Part shown: positions 43,709 through 52,789 of the stretch, in pieces | Numbering within the stretch: position 1 is the stretch's first letter | Layout: each line of letters begins with the position of its first letter | Program-made: the position numbers and the translations under genes | The notes under the pieces: generated by a model | Told to the model about the DNA's origin: nothing | The model's database searches: none | The model's input: only the letters and a program-made list of their open reading frames with translations | Assembly: GCF_024730565.1 (NCBI RefSeq) | Contig: NZ_CP077725.1 | Coordinates: 1,798,001 to 1,862,000, forward strand | Direction of reading: 5' to 3' | Source of the DNA: Clostridium sp. CM027 | GTDB lineage: Bacteria > Bacillota > Clostridia > Clostridiales > Clostridiaceae | DNA length: 64,000 nt

Positions 43709-44428
43709 CTAACGTTCCTTATTTAAATTATTTTGGATTATATTTTGTACTACCTCTGAAATTTTTACTTTTTCTTCCTTTGACATACCCTCAATATATA
43801 TAGGTTTATCTATTATAAGCTTAGCATTTGTCTTTTTAATTTTCCCATTATTACCTTCCATCGCTTTATAAGTATCATAAAATGTTATAGGAACAATAGG
43901 TACCCCAGCCTTTATTGCTAGCCTCATACTACCTTTTTTAAACTCACCTAAGCTGTTACTTCTACTTCTCGTACCCTCTGGAAAAATAATCATAGAATAT
44001 CCATTCTTTAAATTTTGAACACCTTCCGAAATTGCCTTCAAAGCTTCTCTTGGATTTTCCCTATCCATAAATACACAATGTATTTGCCTCATCCAATAGC
44101 TCATTATTGGTATTTTTTTCATTTCTTTTTTAGCAACTGCACCAGTAAGTCTATTCATATTAGATAATATTACTGGTGTATCAAAATTACTTTGGTGATT
44201 TCCCACAAAAACACAAGGCTCATTTGGTATATTTTCTTTTCCTACGACTGTTAAATTTAATCCTGCAACCCTAAGCACAAAATTAGACCACTTCGTAGCT
44301 ACTTTGAATATATACACATCTGCCTCTTCTCTAGTTTTATGTTTTTTTATGCTATTAAATTTTATCTTCTCAAAGCTTTTACCGATCAAATTGATAATAA
44401 AACACAAATAAAAATATATAGTTCTCAT
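43709..44428 (-). CDS. plsC: 1-acyl-sn-glycerol-3-phosphate acyltransferase
   Basis: A 239-residue membrane-bound acyltransferase that makes phosphatidic acid from lysophosphatidic acid. The catalytic HX4D motif is VGNHQSNFDTP (about residue 77); FMDRENPREALKAI near 116, and FPEGTRSRSNSLGEFKKGS near 148 for glycerol-phosphate binding; VPIVPITFYDTY follows. One N-terminal hydrophobic segment. AAAGGA precedes the ATG. It is a single gene. Confidence 0.9.
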   Translation of the reverse strand: MRTIYFYLCFIINLIGKSFEKIKFNSIKKHKTREEADVYIFKVATKWSNFVLRVAGLNLTVVGKENIPNEPCVFVGNHQSNFDTPVILSNMNRLTGAVAKKEMKKIPIMSYWMRQIHCVFMDRENPREALKAISEGVQNLKNGYSMIIFPEGTRSRSNSLGEFKKGSMRLAIKAGVPIVPITFYDTYKAMEGNNGKIKKTNAKLIIDKPIYIEGMSKEEKVKISEVVQNIIQNNLNKER

Positions 44429-44581
44429 ATCACTGTTCCTTTCATTTTACGATTGAATTACAACTATAATTATACTAGTTTATAAGACTTATTTCAAATT
44501 TGTCCTTGGATATTGATATTTTTTTATATAATTGGATAAAATCATTTATATGCTTCAAATATTTCATAGGAGATTAATCAT

Positions 44582-45448
44582 ATGCCAAAGAAAACCTGGT
44601 TAAAATATATTTTACTTTGTACCGTCTTAGTTTTTATATCTGTCTGTGTAACTATATGTCATAAATCTACTATAAAAACTAACTTAAATTTAGAAAATAA
44701 TATGGTTACTCATTTTATTGATGTAGGACAAGGTGATTGTATACTTGTTCAAGTAAATAATAAAAACTTACTAATTGACAGTGGCACCGTTGATTCAACT
44801 CAAAAGTTAATTAGATATCTAAAAAAAAATAATGTTAAAAAACTTGACTATGTAGTTGCAACTCATCCCCACGAAGACCACATAGGCGGTATGGCTAAAA
44901 TAATTAAAACCTTCGATATAGATGAATTCTATGCCCCTAAAGTCATATCTTCCTCGCAGTCATTTGTTGATATGATCAATTCTCTAAGAAATAAAAATCT
45001 TAAAATAAAAGTATCCGCCCCTAATATATCTTTAGATTTAGGCCCTAATACAACATGCGTTATGCTATCACCTAATAAAACAAGTTATGAAAATACTAAT
45101 AATTACTCCTGTACAATAAAGGTATCTTATAAAAATTCAACTTATTTATTTACAGGTGATATAGAGTCCCTAGCTGAGCAGGAACTACTAGACAATGGTT
45201 ACAATTTAAAATCTCAGGTGCTTAAAGTAGCTCATCATGGCAGTAAGTCATCAACCTCACAAGAATTTCTAAATAAAGTTTCTCCAAAAATTGCTGTAAT
45301 AAGTTGTGGAACTTACAACACTTATGGTCATCCAAATAAAGGAACCTTAGCTAAATTGAAAAAGATAAATTCTATTGTCTATAGAACTGATTTAGATAAA
45401 AATATTATACTTATAAGCGATGGCACGAACATAAATAAAAAAAACTAG
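44582..45448 (+). CDS. ComEC/Rec2-like metallo-beta-lactamase-fold hydrolase
   Basis: A 288-residue protein with an N-terminal signal anchor (about 7-25) and an external metallo-beta-lactamase domain. HFIDVGQGDCILVQ near residue 43, VATHPHEDHIGGMAK near 92 (HxHxDH), LFTGDIESLAEQELL near 195 and LKVAHHGSKSSTSQEFL near 217 match the C-terminal domain of ComEC. The DNA-channel part of ComEC is absent, so this is the stand-alone secreted or anchored hydrolase common in clostridia; substrate may be extracellular nucleic acid. AGGAG precedes the ATG. Confidence 0.88.
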   Translation: MPKKTWLKYILLCTVLVFISVCVTICHKSTIKTNLNLENNMVTHFIDVGQGDCILVQVNNKNLLIDSGTVDSTQKLIRYLKKNNVKKLDYVVATHPHEDHIGGMAKIIKTFDIDEFYAPKVISSSQSFVDMINSLRNKNLKIKVSAPNISLDLGPNTTCVMLSPNKTSYENTNNYSCTIKVSYKNSTYLFTGDIESLAEQELLDNGYNLKSQVLKVAHHGSKSSTSQEFLNKVSPKIAVISCGTYNTYGHPNKGTLAKLKKINSIVYRTDLDKNIILISDGTNINKKN

Positions 45449-45462
45449 TTACCTAGTTTTTT
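45439..45462 (+). terminator. Terminator overlapping the stop of the ComEC-like gene
   Basis: AAAAAACTAG, TTAC, CTAGTTTTTT: perfect 10-bp stem. The TAG stop at 45446-45448 is inside the left arm. Confidence 0.8.
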
Positions 45463-45549
45463 TATTTAAATCAAGAAAACATTAATTTAAATCTTCTTCG
45501 AATCTATGTAGCGAATCATGTAATGATCTAATTGCCATAATATTATTAT

Positions 45550-46377
45550 TTATAATGAAATAGTACCAATTTTAATTAATAATAGCAAAACTACACCAAC
45601 AATTATTCTATAAATAGCGAAAACCTTCATAGGTTTTTTCTTTAAATAAGAAACAAATTTTTCAACCACAATTAATGCAACTAAAAAGGCTGTTACAAAT
45701 CCAATAACCAAAGTTATAATTTCTCCACTACTAAAATTCATTCCGCTTTTAAATAAAGTTAATGCTGTAGCTCCAACCATAGTTGGTATCGCTAAAAAGA
45801 AAGAAAACTCAGTTGCAGCAACTGTAGAAACGCCACAAATCCAACCTCCCATTATCGTCGATGCTGATCTTGACATACCTGGCCATAGTGCTAAGCATTG
45901 AAAAAAACCTATTTTAAATGATTGCTTAATACTTATTTTCTCTATACTTTCCGTTGTATACTTTTGCCTAAATCTACCTTCTATAATAATCATTAGAACT
46001 CCGCCAACTATTAACCCCACGGCTACAGTTCCTGAATTAAAAAGATATTTATCTATTTTATCATTTAGAACAAACCCAAAGACTGCAGCTGGTATAAATG
46101 CAACTATAATATTAGTCCAAAACTTAATACCTGAGGGTTTCCCTTGAAAAAATTCCACAACTGACTTCCATATTTTATTCCAATATAAAACTATAATTGC
46201 AAGAATAGCTCCTAATTGAATGACTACCTCAAATTGATTTGCAAATGCCCCTTTAAAATTTATAATATCTCCTACAATGATCATATGTCCAGTAGAGGAA
46301 ATAGGAACAAATTCTGTTACCCCTTCTACTATAGCTATTATTATAGCTTTTAACACCAATATAACGTTTAAATTCAT
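45550..46377 (-). CDS. uppP: Undecaprenyl-diphosphatase
   Basis: A 275-residue polytopic membrane phosphatase (BacA/UppP) that recycles the lipid carrier for peptidoglycan and confers some bacitracin tolerance. The catalytic region IAIVEGVTEFVPISSTGHMIIVG is at residues 14-36 and the second motif ALWPGMSRSASTIMGG near 164, with about eight helices. AAGGGAG lies ten bases before the ATG. It is a single gene; ordinary length. Confidence 0.93.
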   Translation of the reverse strand: MNLNVILVLKAIIIAIVEGVTEFVPISSTGHMIIVGDIINFKGAFANQFEVVIQLGAILAIIVLYWNKIWKSVVEFFQGKPSGIKFWTNIIVAFIPAAVFGFVLNDKIDKYLFNSGTVAVGLIVGGVLMIIIEGRFRQKYTTESIEKISIKQSFKIGFFQCLALWPGMSRSASTIMGGWICGVSTVAATEFSFFLAIPTMVGATALTLFKSGMNFSSGEIITLVIGFVTAFLVALIVVEKFVSYLKKKPMKVFAIYRIIVGVVLLLLIKIGTISL

Positions 46378-46748
46378 CTAATGTCTGCTCCCTTCTAAGC
46401 ATAATTTATTATATTCTATTTGTATGTAGATATGTTTATTTTTCTATTAATAAATTGCATGATTTTTATTGAGTTCTCAAATTTATTATCATTATTATCT
46501 ATAAGTTTATTTAGTCCATACTTTGTTTTAAATTTTGATAAGTTCTCATTTCGAGAATTCAATTAATAAAAATGAATAACTTAAATCCGTTCCAGCTTTA
46601 AGATTCTAAATAACTATACCTATTGTTATAATAGCAGAAATTAAAACCCTATAAAAAATACCATTCTTTCATTATTCCTCCTTATTCAAAATACCTATAG
46701 ATACTCATATATTTAATGAGTATATCATATTTACACAAAAAATCACAT
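46378..46748. other. Intergenic gap, nothing identified
   Basis: AT-rich space between uppP and the pckA terminator; no ORF, repeat or RNA was recognised. Confidence 0.4.
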
Positions 46749-46790
46749 AAAAACCCGTCGGATTATAATGCTTCTAGCCGTCGGGTTTTT
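46749..46790 (-). terminator. Terminator of pckA
   Basis: AAAAACCCGTCGG and CCGTCGGGTTTTT form a stem with one mismatch, three bases beyond the pckA stop on the minus strand. Confidence 0.8.
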
Positions 46791-46793
46791 ATA

Positions 46794-48371
46794 TTATTTA
46801 TATATAGGTCCAGCTTTTTTTATGTTTTCTGCAACTCCTTTAAATTTGCTAAAGTTCTCAGCAAATTTGAATGCTAATTCTTTAGCTTTTAAAACATAAT
46901 TTTCTTTATCTCCCCATGTATTTTGTGGATTCAACATTTTTGTTGGAACATTTGGCACCGCCACCGGTATATCTACTTTAAATATTGGATGTTCTTTATA
47001 CTCAACATCCTTAAGCTTACCTTCAAGAGCAGCTTTTACCATAGCTTTCGTATATGATAGTTTCATTCTTGAACCTACCCCATATTCTCCGCCAATCCAA
47101 CCTGTATTTACCAAAAACACCTCAGTGTCATATTTGTCTATTCTCTCACCTAAAAGCTTTGCATAAACTGAAGGGTTCATTAGCATAAAAGCTTCTCCAA
47201 AGCAAGATGAAAAAGTCGCTTTCGGTTCTGTAATCCCACGCTCTGTACCCGCAAGCTTACTTGTATATCCCGAAATAAAATGATACATTGCAGCTTCTTT
47301 TGAAAGTTTTGAAATTGGTGGAAGAACTCCAAAAGCATCTGCTGTTAAAAATATTATAGTGCTTGGTTGTCCACCAATTCCACTTAGTTCTGCATTTTCG
47401 ATATATTCTATAGGATATGCGCCTCTGGTATTCTCTGTTAAGCTATCATCATCATAGTTAGGCATATTATTATCATCAAGCACGACATTTTCAAGCAATG
47501 CACCAAATTTTAATGCTGAGTAAATTTCACTTTCATTATTTTTATCTAATTTTATAGTTTTGGCATAGCATCCACCTTCAAAGTTAAATACTCCTTTATC
47601 ACACCAACCATGTTCATCATCTCCGATAAGCTTTCTTTCTGGATCTGCCGACAATGTGGTTTTTCCTGTACCTGAAAGGCCAAAGAATACTGCTGTGTCT
47701 CCATTTTTACCTATATTGGAAGAACAGTGCATTGGGAATACGCCTTTTCCAGGTAATAAAAAATTCATTATTGAAAAAATTGATTTTTTAATTTCTCCTG
47801 CATACTGTGTTCCACCAATTAAAACAATTTTCTTATCAAAATTTATTATAATAAAAGCTTCAGAATTTACTCCATCTTCTGCTCCTTTTGCTTTAAATCC
47901 CGGAGCCGCAATTACCGTGAATTCAGCCTTATGATACTCAAGCATTGTTTTATCTGGTCTTCTAAATAATTGATTAGAAAGCAATGCCTCTGATGCAAAT
48001 TCATTTACTACTCTAATAGGTAGTCTATATTCTTCCATAGCACCAACATAACCATCAAACACAAATATATCTTTATCACTTAAATATTTACACACTTGAC
48101 TATACAAATTTTCAAAAATCCCCTCTTCAATTGGTAAATTTATATCGCCCCAATTTATTAATTCTTCAACACTTTCTTGTGAAACTATAAATCTATCCTT
48201 AGGCGATCTGCCTGTATATTTTCCTGTGTTTACAACCAATGCACCTGATTCTGATAAAGTGCCTTCTTCTCTTTGCAGCGCAAAACTTACTAGATCGGAT
48301 ACAGGTAAATTCCTGTATATTTTTTTTGATGTTCTTATATTTAAATAATTCAAGTTTTTTAAACAAACCAC
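46794..48371 (-). CDS. pckA: Phosphoenolpyruvate carboxykinase (ATP)
   Basis: A 525-residue PEP carboxykinase, ATP type. NTGKYTGRSPKDRFIV near residue 48 binds the substrate, GTQYAGEIKKSIFSIMNFLLP near 203 carries the metal-binding Lys, FFGLSGTGKTTLSADPER near 240 is the kinase P-loop, and IGDDEHGWCDKGVFNFEGGCYAK follows. RGAYPIEYIENA near 332 is also typical. It interconverts oxaloacetate and PEP; in anaerobes it can run in the carboxylating direction. The start is a GTG seven bases after TGGGGG. Single gene. Confidence 0.95.
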   Translation of the reverse strand: MVCLKNLNYLNIRTSKKIYRNLPVSDLVSFALQREEGTLSESGALVVNTGKYTGRSPKDRFIVSQESVEELINWGDINLPIEEGIFENLYSQVCKYLSDKDIFVFDGYVGAMEEYRLPIRVVNEFASEALLSNQLFRRPDKTMLEYHKAEFTVIAAPGFKAKGAEDGVNSEAFIIINFDKKIVLIGGTQYAGEIKKSIFSIMNFLLPGKGVFPMHCSSNIGKNGDTAVFFGLSGTGKTTLSADPERKLIGDDEHGWCDKGVFNFEGGCYAKTIKLDKNNESEIYSALKFGALLENVVLDDNNMPNYDDDSLTENTRGAYPIEYIENAELSGIGGQPSTIIFLTADAFGVLPPISKLSKEAAMYHFISGYTSKLAGTERGITEPKATFSSCFGEAFMLMNPSVYAKLLGERIDKYDTEVFLVNTGWIGGEYGVGSRMKLSYTKAMVKAALEGKLKDVEYKEHPIFKVDIPVAVPNVPTKMLNPQNTWGDKENYVLKAKELAFKFAENFSKFKGVAENIKKAGPIYK

Positions 48372-48645
48372 AATGTTACCCCCAATTACATAATATCATT
48401 ATTTCCATATCTAATAATTTTAAAAATAATTAGTATATTTAACCTGCCTATAAAATTAGTTACTATAATAATATAGTACAACATTCCAACAAAAATGCAA
48501 GATAAAAATTGAAAAAAATTCCTTCGATGCTTTTTATGCATAAATTCCTTCATTATAGTAATTTATTATTGTTATAAATAACTAAATCTTATTAATATAA
48601 AAAAATGTTTTCGGCTTCTGTTACTAACAGTATTTGTTACAGTAT

Positions 48646-48696
48646 GGAACCCCCACTTAAAGAGGTTTGAAACTTTCCTTCTGAAATGTCGTTAAA
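48646..48696. repeat. Structured repeat, partial copy C
   Basis: Right-end fragment: GGAACCCCCACTTAAAGAGG then CTTTCCTTCTGAAATGTCGT followed by TAAA, matching the last 50 bases of copies at 28162 and 52639. Confidence 0.7.
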
Positions 48697-48849
48697 TCTA
48701 ACGTTTTGTGTGTTATAGTTATATTCTAATAAATGCATAACTAAAAATCCAAATTATTTAATTTTGAGTTACATTAATATGTTAGAGATTTATGCAAATA
48801 TGTTATAATTATATATTGGCTTAAATATATAATTATTTATTTAACAATG

Positions 48850-49056
48850 GTGGGGTTGAGGCATTTTCTTAAAAGGATCACCTATAAGAATAATTAACAG
48901 AAAAAATGAAATAAGCTATTCATCTTTACTACTGACTTTTTTATGAATTATACAAATGACTATTGCCCAACGCCTCTAAATGGCGATGCTAAGCTAAATT
49001 TACTAAGTAGATTAAGTAACCTCTCCAAAGATTCAGGTTAAAATAAGTGATGAGTT
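48850..49056 (+). other. Possible structured leader RNA upstream of murT
   Basis: Several local stems can be drawn: TTCTT..AAGAA enclosing AGG..CCT, ATGAA..TTCAT, CGCC..GGCG, and TTACT..AGTAA. The words GAGGC, TGCCCA and GATGCTAAGC recall the magnesium (M-box) riboswitch, but their order and spacing do not fit well. I cannot assign it to a known class. The rest of 48372-49119 holds only repeat fragment C. Confidence 0.3.
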
Positions 49057-49119
49057 TTTCTATATAAATGTCAATAATAATAATAATAATAACTAAGTGC
49101 ATAAGTACAATTAAAGGAT

Positions 49120-50478
49120 GTGTTCAACATTAAAATTCAGTCGTTACTCAGTATATTAGTTTCAAAGTCCATTATGAAATTATCAAAATTTTTATTTCAA
49201 GGTGGCACAAATTTCCCCGGCAAAATTGCCTTAAAGCTTGATAAAAATATTTTAAAAACAATTACTAATAATTATGAGGTTATACTCATAACCGGTACAA
49301 ATGGAAAAACCACAACAACAAGCATGATTTACAGCATCGTAAAAGATAGCAATAAGCAAGTAATTACTAACAATACTGGAGCAAATATGTATACAGGAAT
49401 AGTTGCGTGTTTTATTTCAAATTATTCTTTTAAAAAGTCTTGCGAGAAAAAAATAGCTGTTATAGAAGTAGATGAAGCCAATGTAAAGTTTGTAACTGAA
49501 TATATATCTCCGCGTATAATTACTGTTACCAATTTATTCAGAGATCAACTGGACAGATATGGTGAGGTGTATACTACGCTCAAGAAGATACTAGAAGGTG
49601 TAGAAAAAGTTCCCACAGCGACACTTCTTCTTAATGGGGACGAATCTTTATTCGGAAACTTAAACCTCAAAAATGATATTGTATACTATGGTTTCGGTAC
49701 TAAAGTTAATGATAACAACATTGTAGATATCAATGCTGATGCTAAATTTTGCACAATCTGCAAATCTCCTTATGAATATAATTTTATTACCTACAACCAT
49801 CTAGGGGACTTCTATTGCAGCGGTTGTGGATATAAACGTCCAAAGCTTACATACTCTGTGGATAAAATTGTTGATTTAAACACCAGTGGTTCCACTGTTC
49901 ATATTAATAATAAAGAGTATTACATAAACCAACCAGGTACTTATAATATTTATAATGCCCTATGTGCATATTCCGTAGCTAAGTTACTTGGCCTTGAAGA
50001 TACCTCTATAGAGCACTCTCTTAAAACAGTAGCTAGTAGCTTTGGCAGACAAGAAACCCTTAATATTGAAGGCAAAGAGGTTAAAATAATATTAGTTAAA
50101 AATCCAGCTGGCTATGATGAAGCAGTAAACACTATTAATCTTGATAAACGGAAAATAAATTTATCGCTTCTGCTAAATGACAATTATGCTGATGGAAAAG
50201 ATGTTTCATGGATTTGGGATGTTAATTTTGAACGTCTAACTAGCCTTAATATTAACAAAATTATGATATCAGGAATACGTTTGTATGATATGGCCATAAG
50301 ACTTAAAGTAGCAGGTTTTACCTCAGAATCCTTCCTCTTATGCAAAGACGAAGAGTCCTTACTACATCAAATCAAAGCTTGCGATGGTGAAATAGTTTAT
50401 ATACTAGCTACCTATACTGCCATGATAAATTTAAGAAAATCTTTACACGCTAAAGGATACATAGATAAAATTTGGTAA
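49120..50478 (+). CDS. murT: Lipid II isoglutaminyl synthase, MurT subunit
   Basis: A 452-residue Mur ligase-like protein that, with GatD, amidates D-glutamate of lipid II. GTNGKTTTTSMIYSIV near residue 58 is the ATP loop, EVDEANVKFVTEYI near 118 and TNLFRDQLDRYGEVY near 138 follow. A four-Cys zinc ribbon (CTICKSPYEY...FYCSGCGYKRP, about 210-243) is typical of MurT. The C-terminal DUF1727 domain follows. The start is uncertain: GTG 49120 lies only two bases from AAAGGAT; the ATT three codons on would have a better spacing. Confidence 0.9.
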   Translation: MFNIKIQSLLSILVSKSIMKLSKFLFQGGTNFPGKIALKLDKNILKTITNNYEVILITGTNGKTTTTSMIYSIVKDSNKQVITNNTGANMYTGIVACFISNYSFKKSCEKKIAVIEVDEANVKFVTEYISPRIITVTNLFRDQLDRYGEVYTTLKKILEGVEKVPTATLLLNGDESLFGNLNLKNDIVYYGFGTKVNDNNIVDINADAKFCTICKSPYEYNFITYNHLGDFYCSGCGYKRPKLTYSVDKIVDLNTSGSTVHINNKEYYINQPGTYNIYNALCAYSVAKLLGLEDTSIEHSLKTVASSFGRQETLNIEGKEVKIILVKNPAGYDEAVNTINLDKRKINLSLLLNDNYADGKDVSWIWDVNFERLTSLNINKIMISGIRLYDMAIRLKVAGFTSESFLLCKDEESLLHQIKACDGEIVYILATYTAMINLRKSLHAKGYIDKIW

Positions 50479-50509
50479 TATAAAAAATTTAAATTAGAAG
50501 GTGAATATT

Positions 50510-51235
50510 ATGGAAATTAACATTTGTCATTTATATCCTGATTTATTGAATGTTTATGGGGATGTAGGAAATATTTTAATATTGAAACATAGAGCTGAAC
50601 TGCGTGGCATTAAAGTAACCATTGTTAATATATCTATGGGCGATATTTTCAAAGTAGAGGATTATGATATTGTATTTTTTGGTGGAGGACAAGATTATGA
50701 GCAGGCCATAGTTTCCCCTGATTTAATAGAATTCAAAAAATCTGCTATAGAAGAATATATACAAAGTGGAAAAGTGTTTTTAGCCATTTGTGGTGGATAT
50801 CAATTGCTTGGTAAATATTATACTACTCCTGAGGGCGTGCAGCTTGAGGGTCTTGGTATTTTAGATATTTACACTGAAGGCGGAGATAAACGTTTCATAG
50901 GCAACACAGTTATTCATAATGAAGCTTTTGATGAAACCTACGTAGGCTTTGAAAATCATTCTGGAAGAACCTACATTAACAACTTAAAGCCACTTGGCAC
51001 AGTTGAAGTTGGCTATGGCAACAACGGAGAAGACGGTTATGAGGGCTGCGTTTACAAAAATACATTCTGTACTTATTTCCATGGCTCCCTTTTATCTAAA
51101 AATCCTGAGCTCGCAGACAGAATACTTACACTAGCATTAACTAATAAATATAATGAAGTAGCCTTAACTTCTTTAGATGATAGTTTAGAAATTAAAGCTA
51201 AACAATTTATAATAAATAGAGAAACTTCTAAATAA
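50510..51235 (+). CDS. gatD: Lipid II isoglutaminyl synthase, GatD glutaminase subunit
   Basis: A 241-residue class I glutamine amidotransferase that supplies ammonia to MurT. CHLYPDLLNVYGDVGNIL at the N terminus, VFFGGGQDYEQAI near residue 57, the nucleophile in FLAICGGYQLLG (Cys about 92) and the catalytic His in FCTYFHGSLLSKNPEL (about 189). Related to CobQ glutaminases, but the MurT neighbour settles the role. I start at ATG 50510, with AGAAGG eight bases upstream. It follows murT by 31 bases. Confidence 0.92.
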   Translation: MEINICHLYPDLLNVYGDVGNILILKHRAELRGIKVTIVNISMGDIFKVEDYDIVFFGGGQDYEQAIVSPDLIEFKKSAIEEYIQSGKVFLAICGGYQLLGKYYTTPEGVQLEGLGILDIYTEGGDKRFIGNTVIHNEAFDETYVGFENHSGRTYINNLKPLGTVEVGYGNNGEDGYEGCVYKNTFCTYFHGSLLSKNPELADRILTLALTNKYNEVALTSLDDSLEIKAKQFIINRETSK

Positions 51236-51238
51236 AAT

Positions 51239-51285
51239 AAAAAAAGATGTAGGACTTGGATAATTCCAAACCTACATCTTTTTTT
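51239..51285. terminator. Bidirectional terminator overlapping a stop codon
   Basis: 15-bp perfect arms (51239-51253, 51271-51285) with an inner TTGGA/TCCAA stem. The right arm contains the stop of the convergent XRE-TPR gene. Confidence 0.85.
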
Positions 51286-52567
51286 CTAATTGGACCGCTA
51301 AACTGAAATACTTTATAGAATCAGCTACATTACCAAGTTTATGATACATACTTCCCATTTCTAAGTAACGCGAATATATATTTTGCTTCGCACCGAATTT
51401 CAATAATGAATCTAAAGACAAGTTCATATACATCTCTGCATTAGATGCCTTTCCTTGTCTGTCAAGAATAATAGCTTTATAATAATAGCTTTTTTCAATT
51501 AATTTAATATCATCTAAATTAATTGCATAGTTTAACACTTCATCCGAAATAGACTGTGCGAACTCTATTACGTCATTTTTAATAAGCTCTTTAACGATAT
51601 CTAGCATAAAGCTAACTAGTCCTCTCTTATCGCCCCTAGGATATACGCTTAAACCCTTATTGATATATTCAACTGCTCTATCTTTCATATTACAGTCGAA
51701 CATTGTGGATCCATAATTAAAAATAGCTATTGCCTTACTAGAATTTTCATCTTTATACAGCTTATACGACTTTTTTTCATATTCTTGGAACTTACCATTG
51801 TTCACTCTTATAGATAGCATAGCCAACATATGATATATCTCGGCCGCTTTAAATTCTGTATCCACGTGCTTAAGTAAATCTAATAATCTTATTCCCACAT
51901 GATAAGCGCGTTCAAAATTTCCAAGCATAATGTTACAGGCAGCCTCACTATAAGTTACCGTTATTATTTTTTTATAATTAGGCGTCTTGCTCGCTTTTAA
52001 CCCTTTTCTCACATTACAATAATAGCTCGAGGCTTGAAGATAATCTTCTTTTATATATAAGCGTCTTGCCATGTCTATATAGTAAGTTAATTGATTATCC
52101 TCTATTGATGTTTTTAGGTGTAAATCATAATATTTTGAAGTAATTAATTGAGTCTTCTCAAAGTCTTTTTTATCTAAGTAAAAATTAAACAACATATGTA
52201 TTAGTTCAATTGCTAAATCATAGTAATTATATTTTTCAGCAAACTTCAAATTATAAGATACTTTAGCTTCAAATGCATCATCATTGATATCATTTGTATC
52301 ATTTACATGAATGACATTCATGTCATTCTGTTTCAACTCCTTAATGTTTTCCTCAATTTGATCAAACACATTTTCATTTAAATATTCAAGATCTATGTCC
52401 AATTTATTACTAATCAGTTCAAGTACCCAACGTTCCGCCATGACCTTGTTATTTTCTATACAGCTCATTTTAGACACTGAGATCTTGTCATCGCATATTT
52501 CTCTCAAGGTATATCCTTTGTATATTCTAGTCCTTTTTATTTTTTCTCCCGTTGATAATATTTCCAT
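51272..52567 (-). CDS. XRE-family regulator with TPR domain (paralogue 1)
   Basis: A 431-residue protein. An N-terminal helix-turn-helix (about 1-65: MEILSTGEKIKRTRIYKGYTL, then SVSKMSCIENNKV) is followed by a long all-helical region with repeated tetratricopeptide-like units up to the C terminus (for example YYKAIILDRQGKASNAEMYMN). The architecture resembles peptide-responsive RRNPP regulators or spore/solvent-stage regulators of clostridia. No peptide-pheromone gene was recognised beside it. ATG 52567 has GGGTG about six bases upstream. The N terminus is closely similar to the next gene, so the pair arose by duplication. Confidence 0.75.
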   Translation of the reverse strand: MEILSTGEKIKRTRIYKGYTLREICDDKISVSKMSCIENNKVMAERWVLELISNKLDIDLEYLNENVFDQIEENIKELKQNDMNVIHVNDTNDINDDAFEAKVSYNLKFAEKYNYYDLAIELIHMLFNFYLDKKDFEKTQLITSKYYDLHLKTSIEDNQLTYYIDMARRLYIKEDYLQASSYYCNVRKGLKASKTPNYKKIITVTYSEAACNIMLGNFERAYHVGIRLLDLLKHVDTEFKAAEIYHMLAMLSIRVNNGKFQEYEKKSYKLYKDENSSKAIAIFNYGSTMFDCNMKDRAVEYINKGLSVYPRGDKRGLVSFMLDIVKELIKNDVIEFAQSISDEVLNYAINLDDIKLIEKSYYYKAIILDRQGKASNAEMYMNLSLDSLLKFGAKQNIYSRYLEMGSMYHKLGNVADSIKYFSLAVQLEKKM

Positions 52568-52638
52568 CCTCATCACCCATCCACAAGTCAAATAACTAAT
52601 TTATGAAGCTAACCATAAAATAGCTTTACTTAAATCAT

Positions 52639-52789
52639 CTTCTGAAATGTCGTTAAATCATCACCTGCGGTGCTGCAATATCAACGACTTCAGAAGGAGA
52701 TTTATATTCCCACTAAAGTTTTTTCTTTGTTATAGTCCGTAACCCCCTCTTATAGAAGAGGGAGACTTTCCTTCTGAAATGTCGTTAAA
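52639..52789. repeat. 151-bp structured repeat, copy B
   Basis: Begins CTTCTGAAATGTCGTTAAAT and ends with the same CTTCTGAAATGTCGTTAAA as a direct repeat. Inside lie ACTTCAG..GGAG and the hairpin CCCTCTTATAGAAGAGGG. Its right end abuts the TAG stop (52790-52792) of the next gene. No ORF. Confidence 0.8.
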
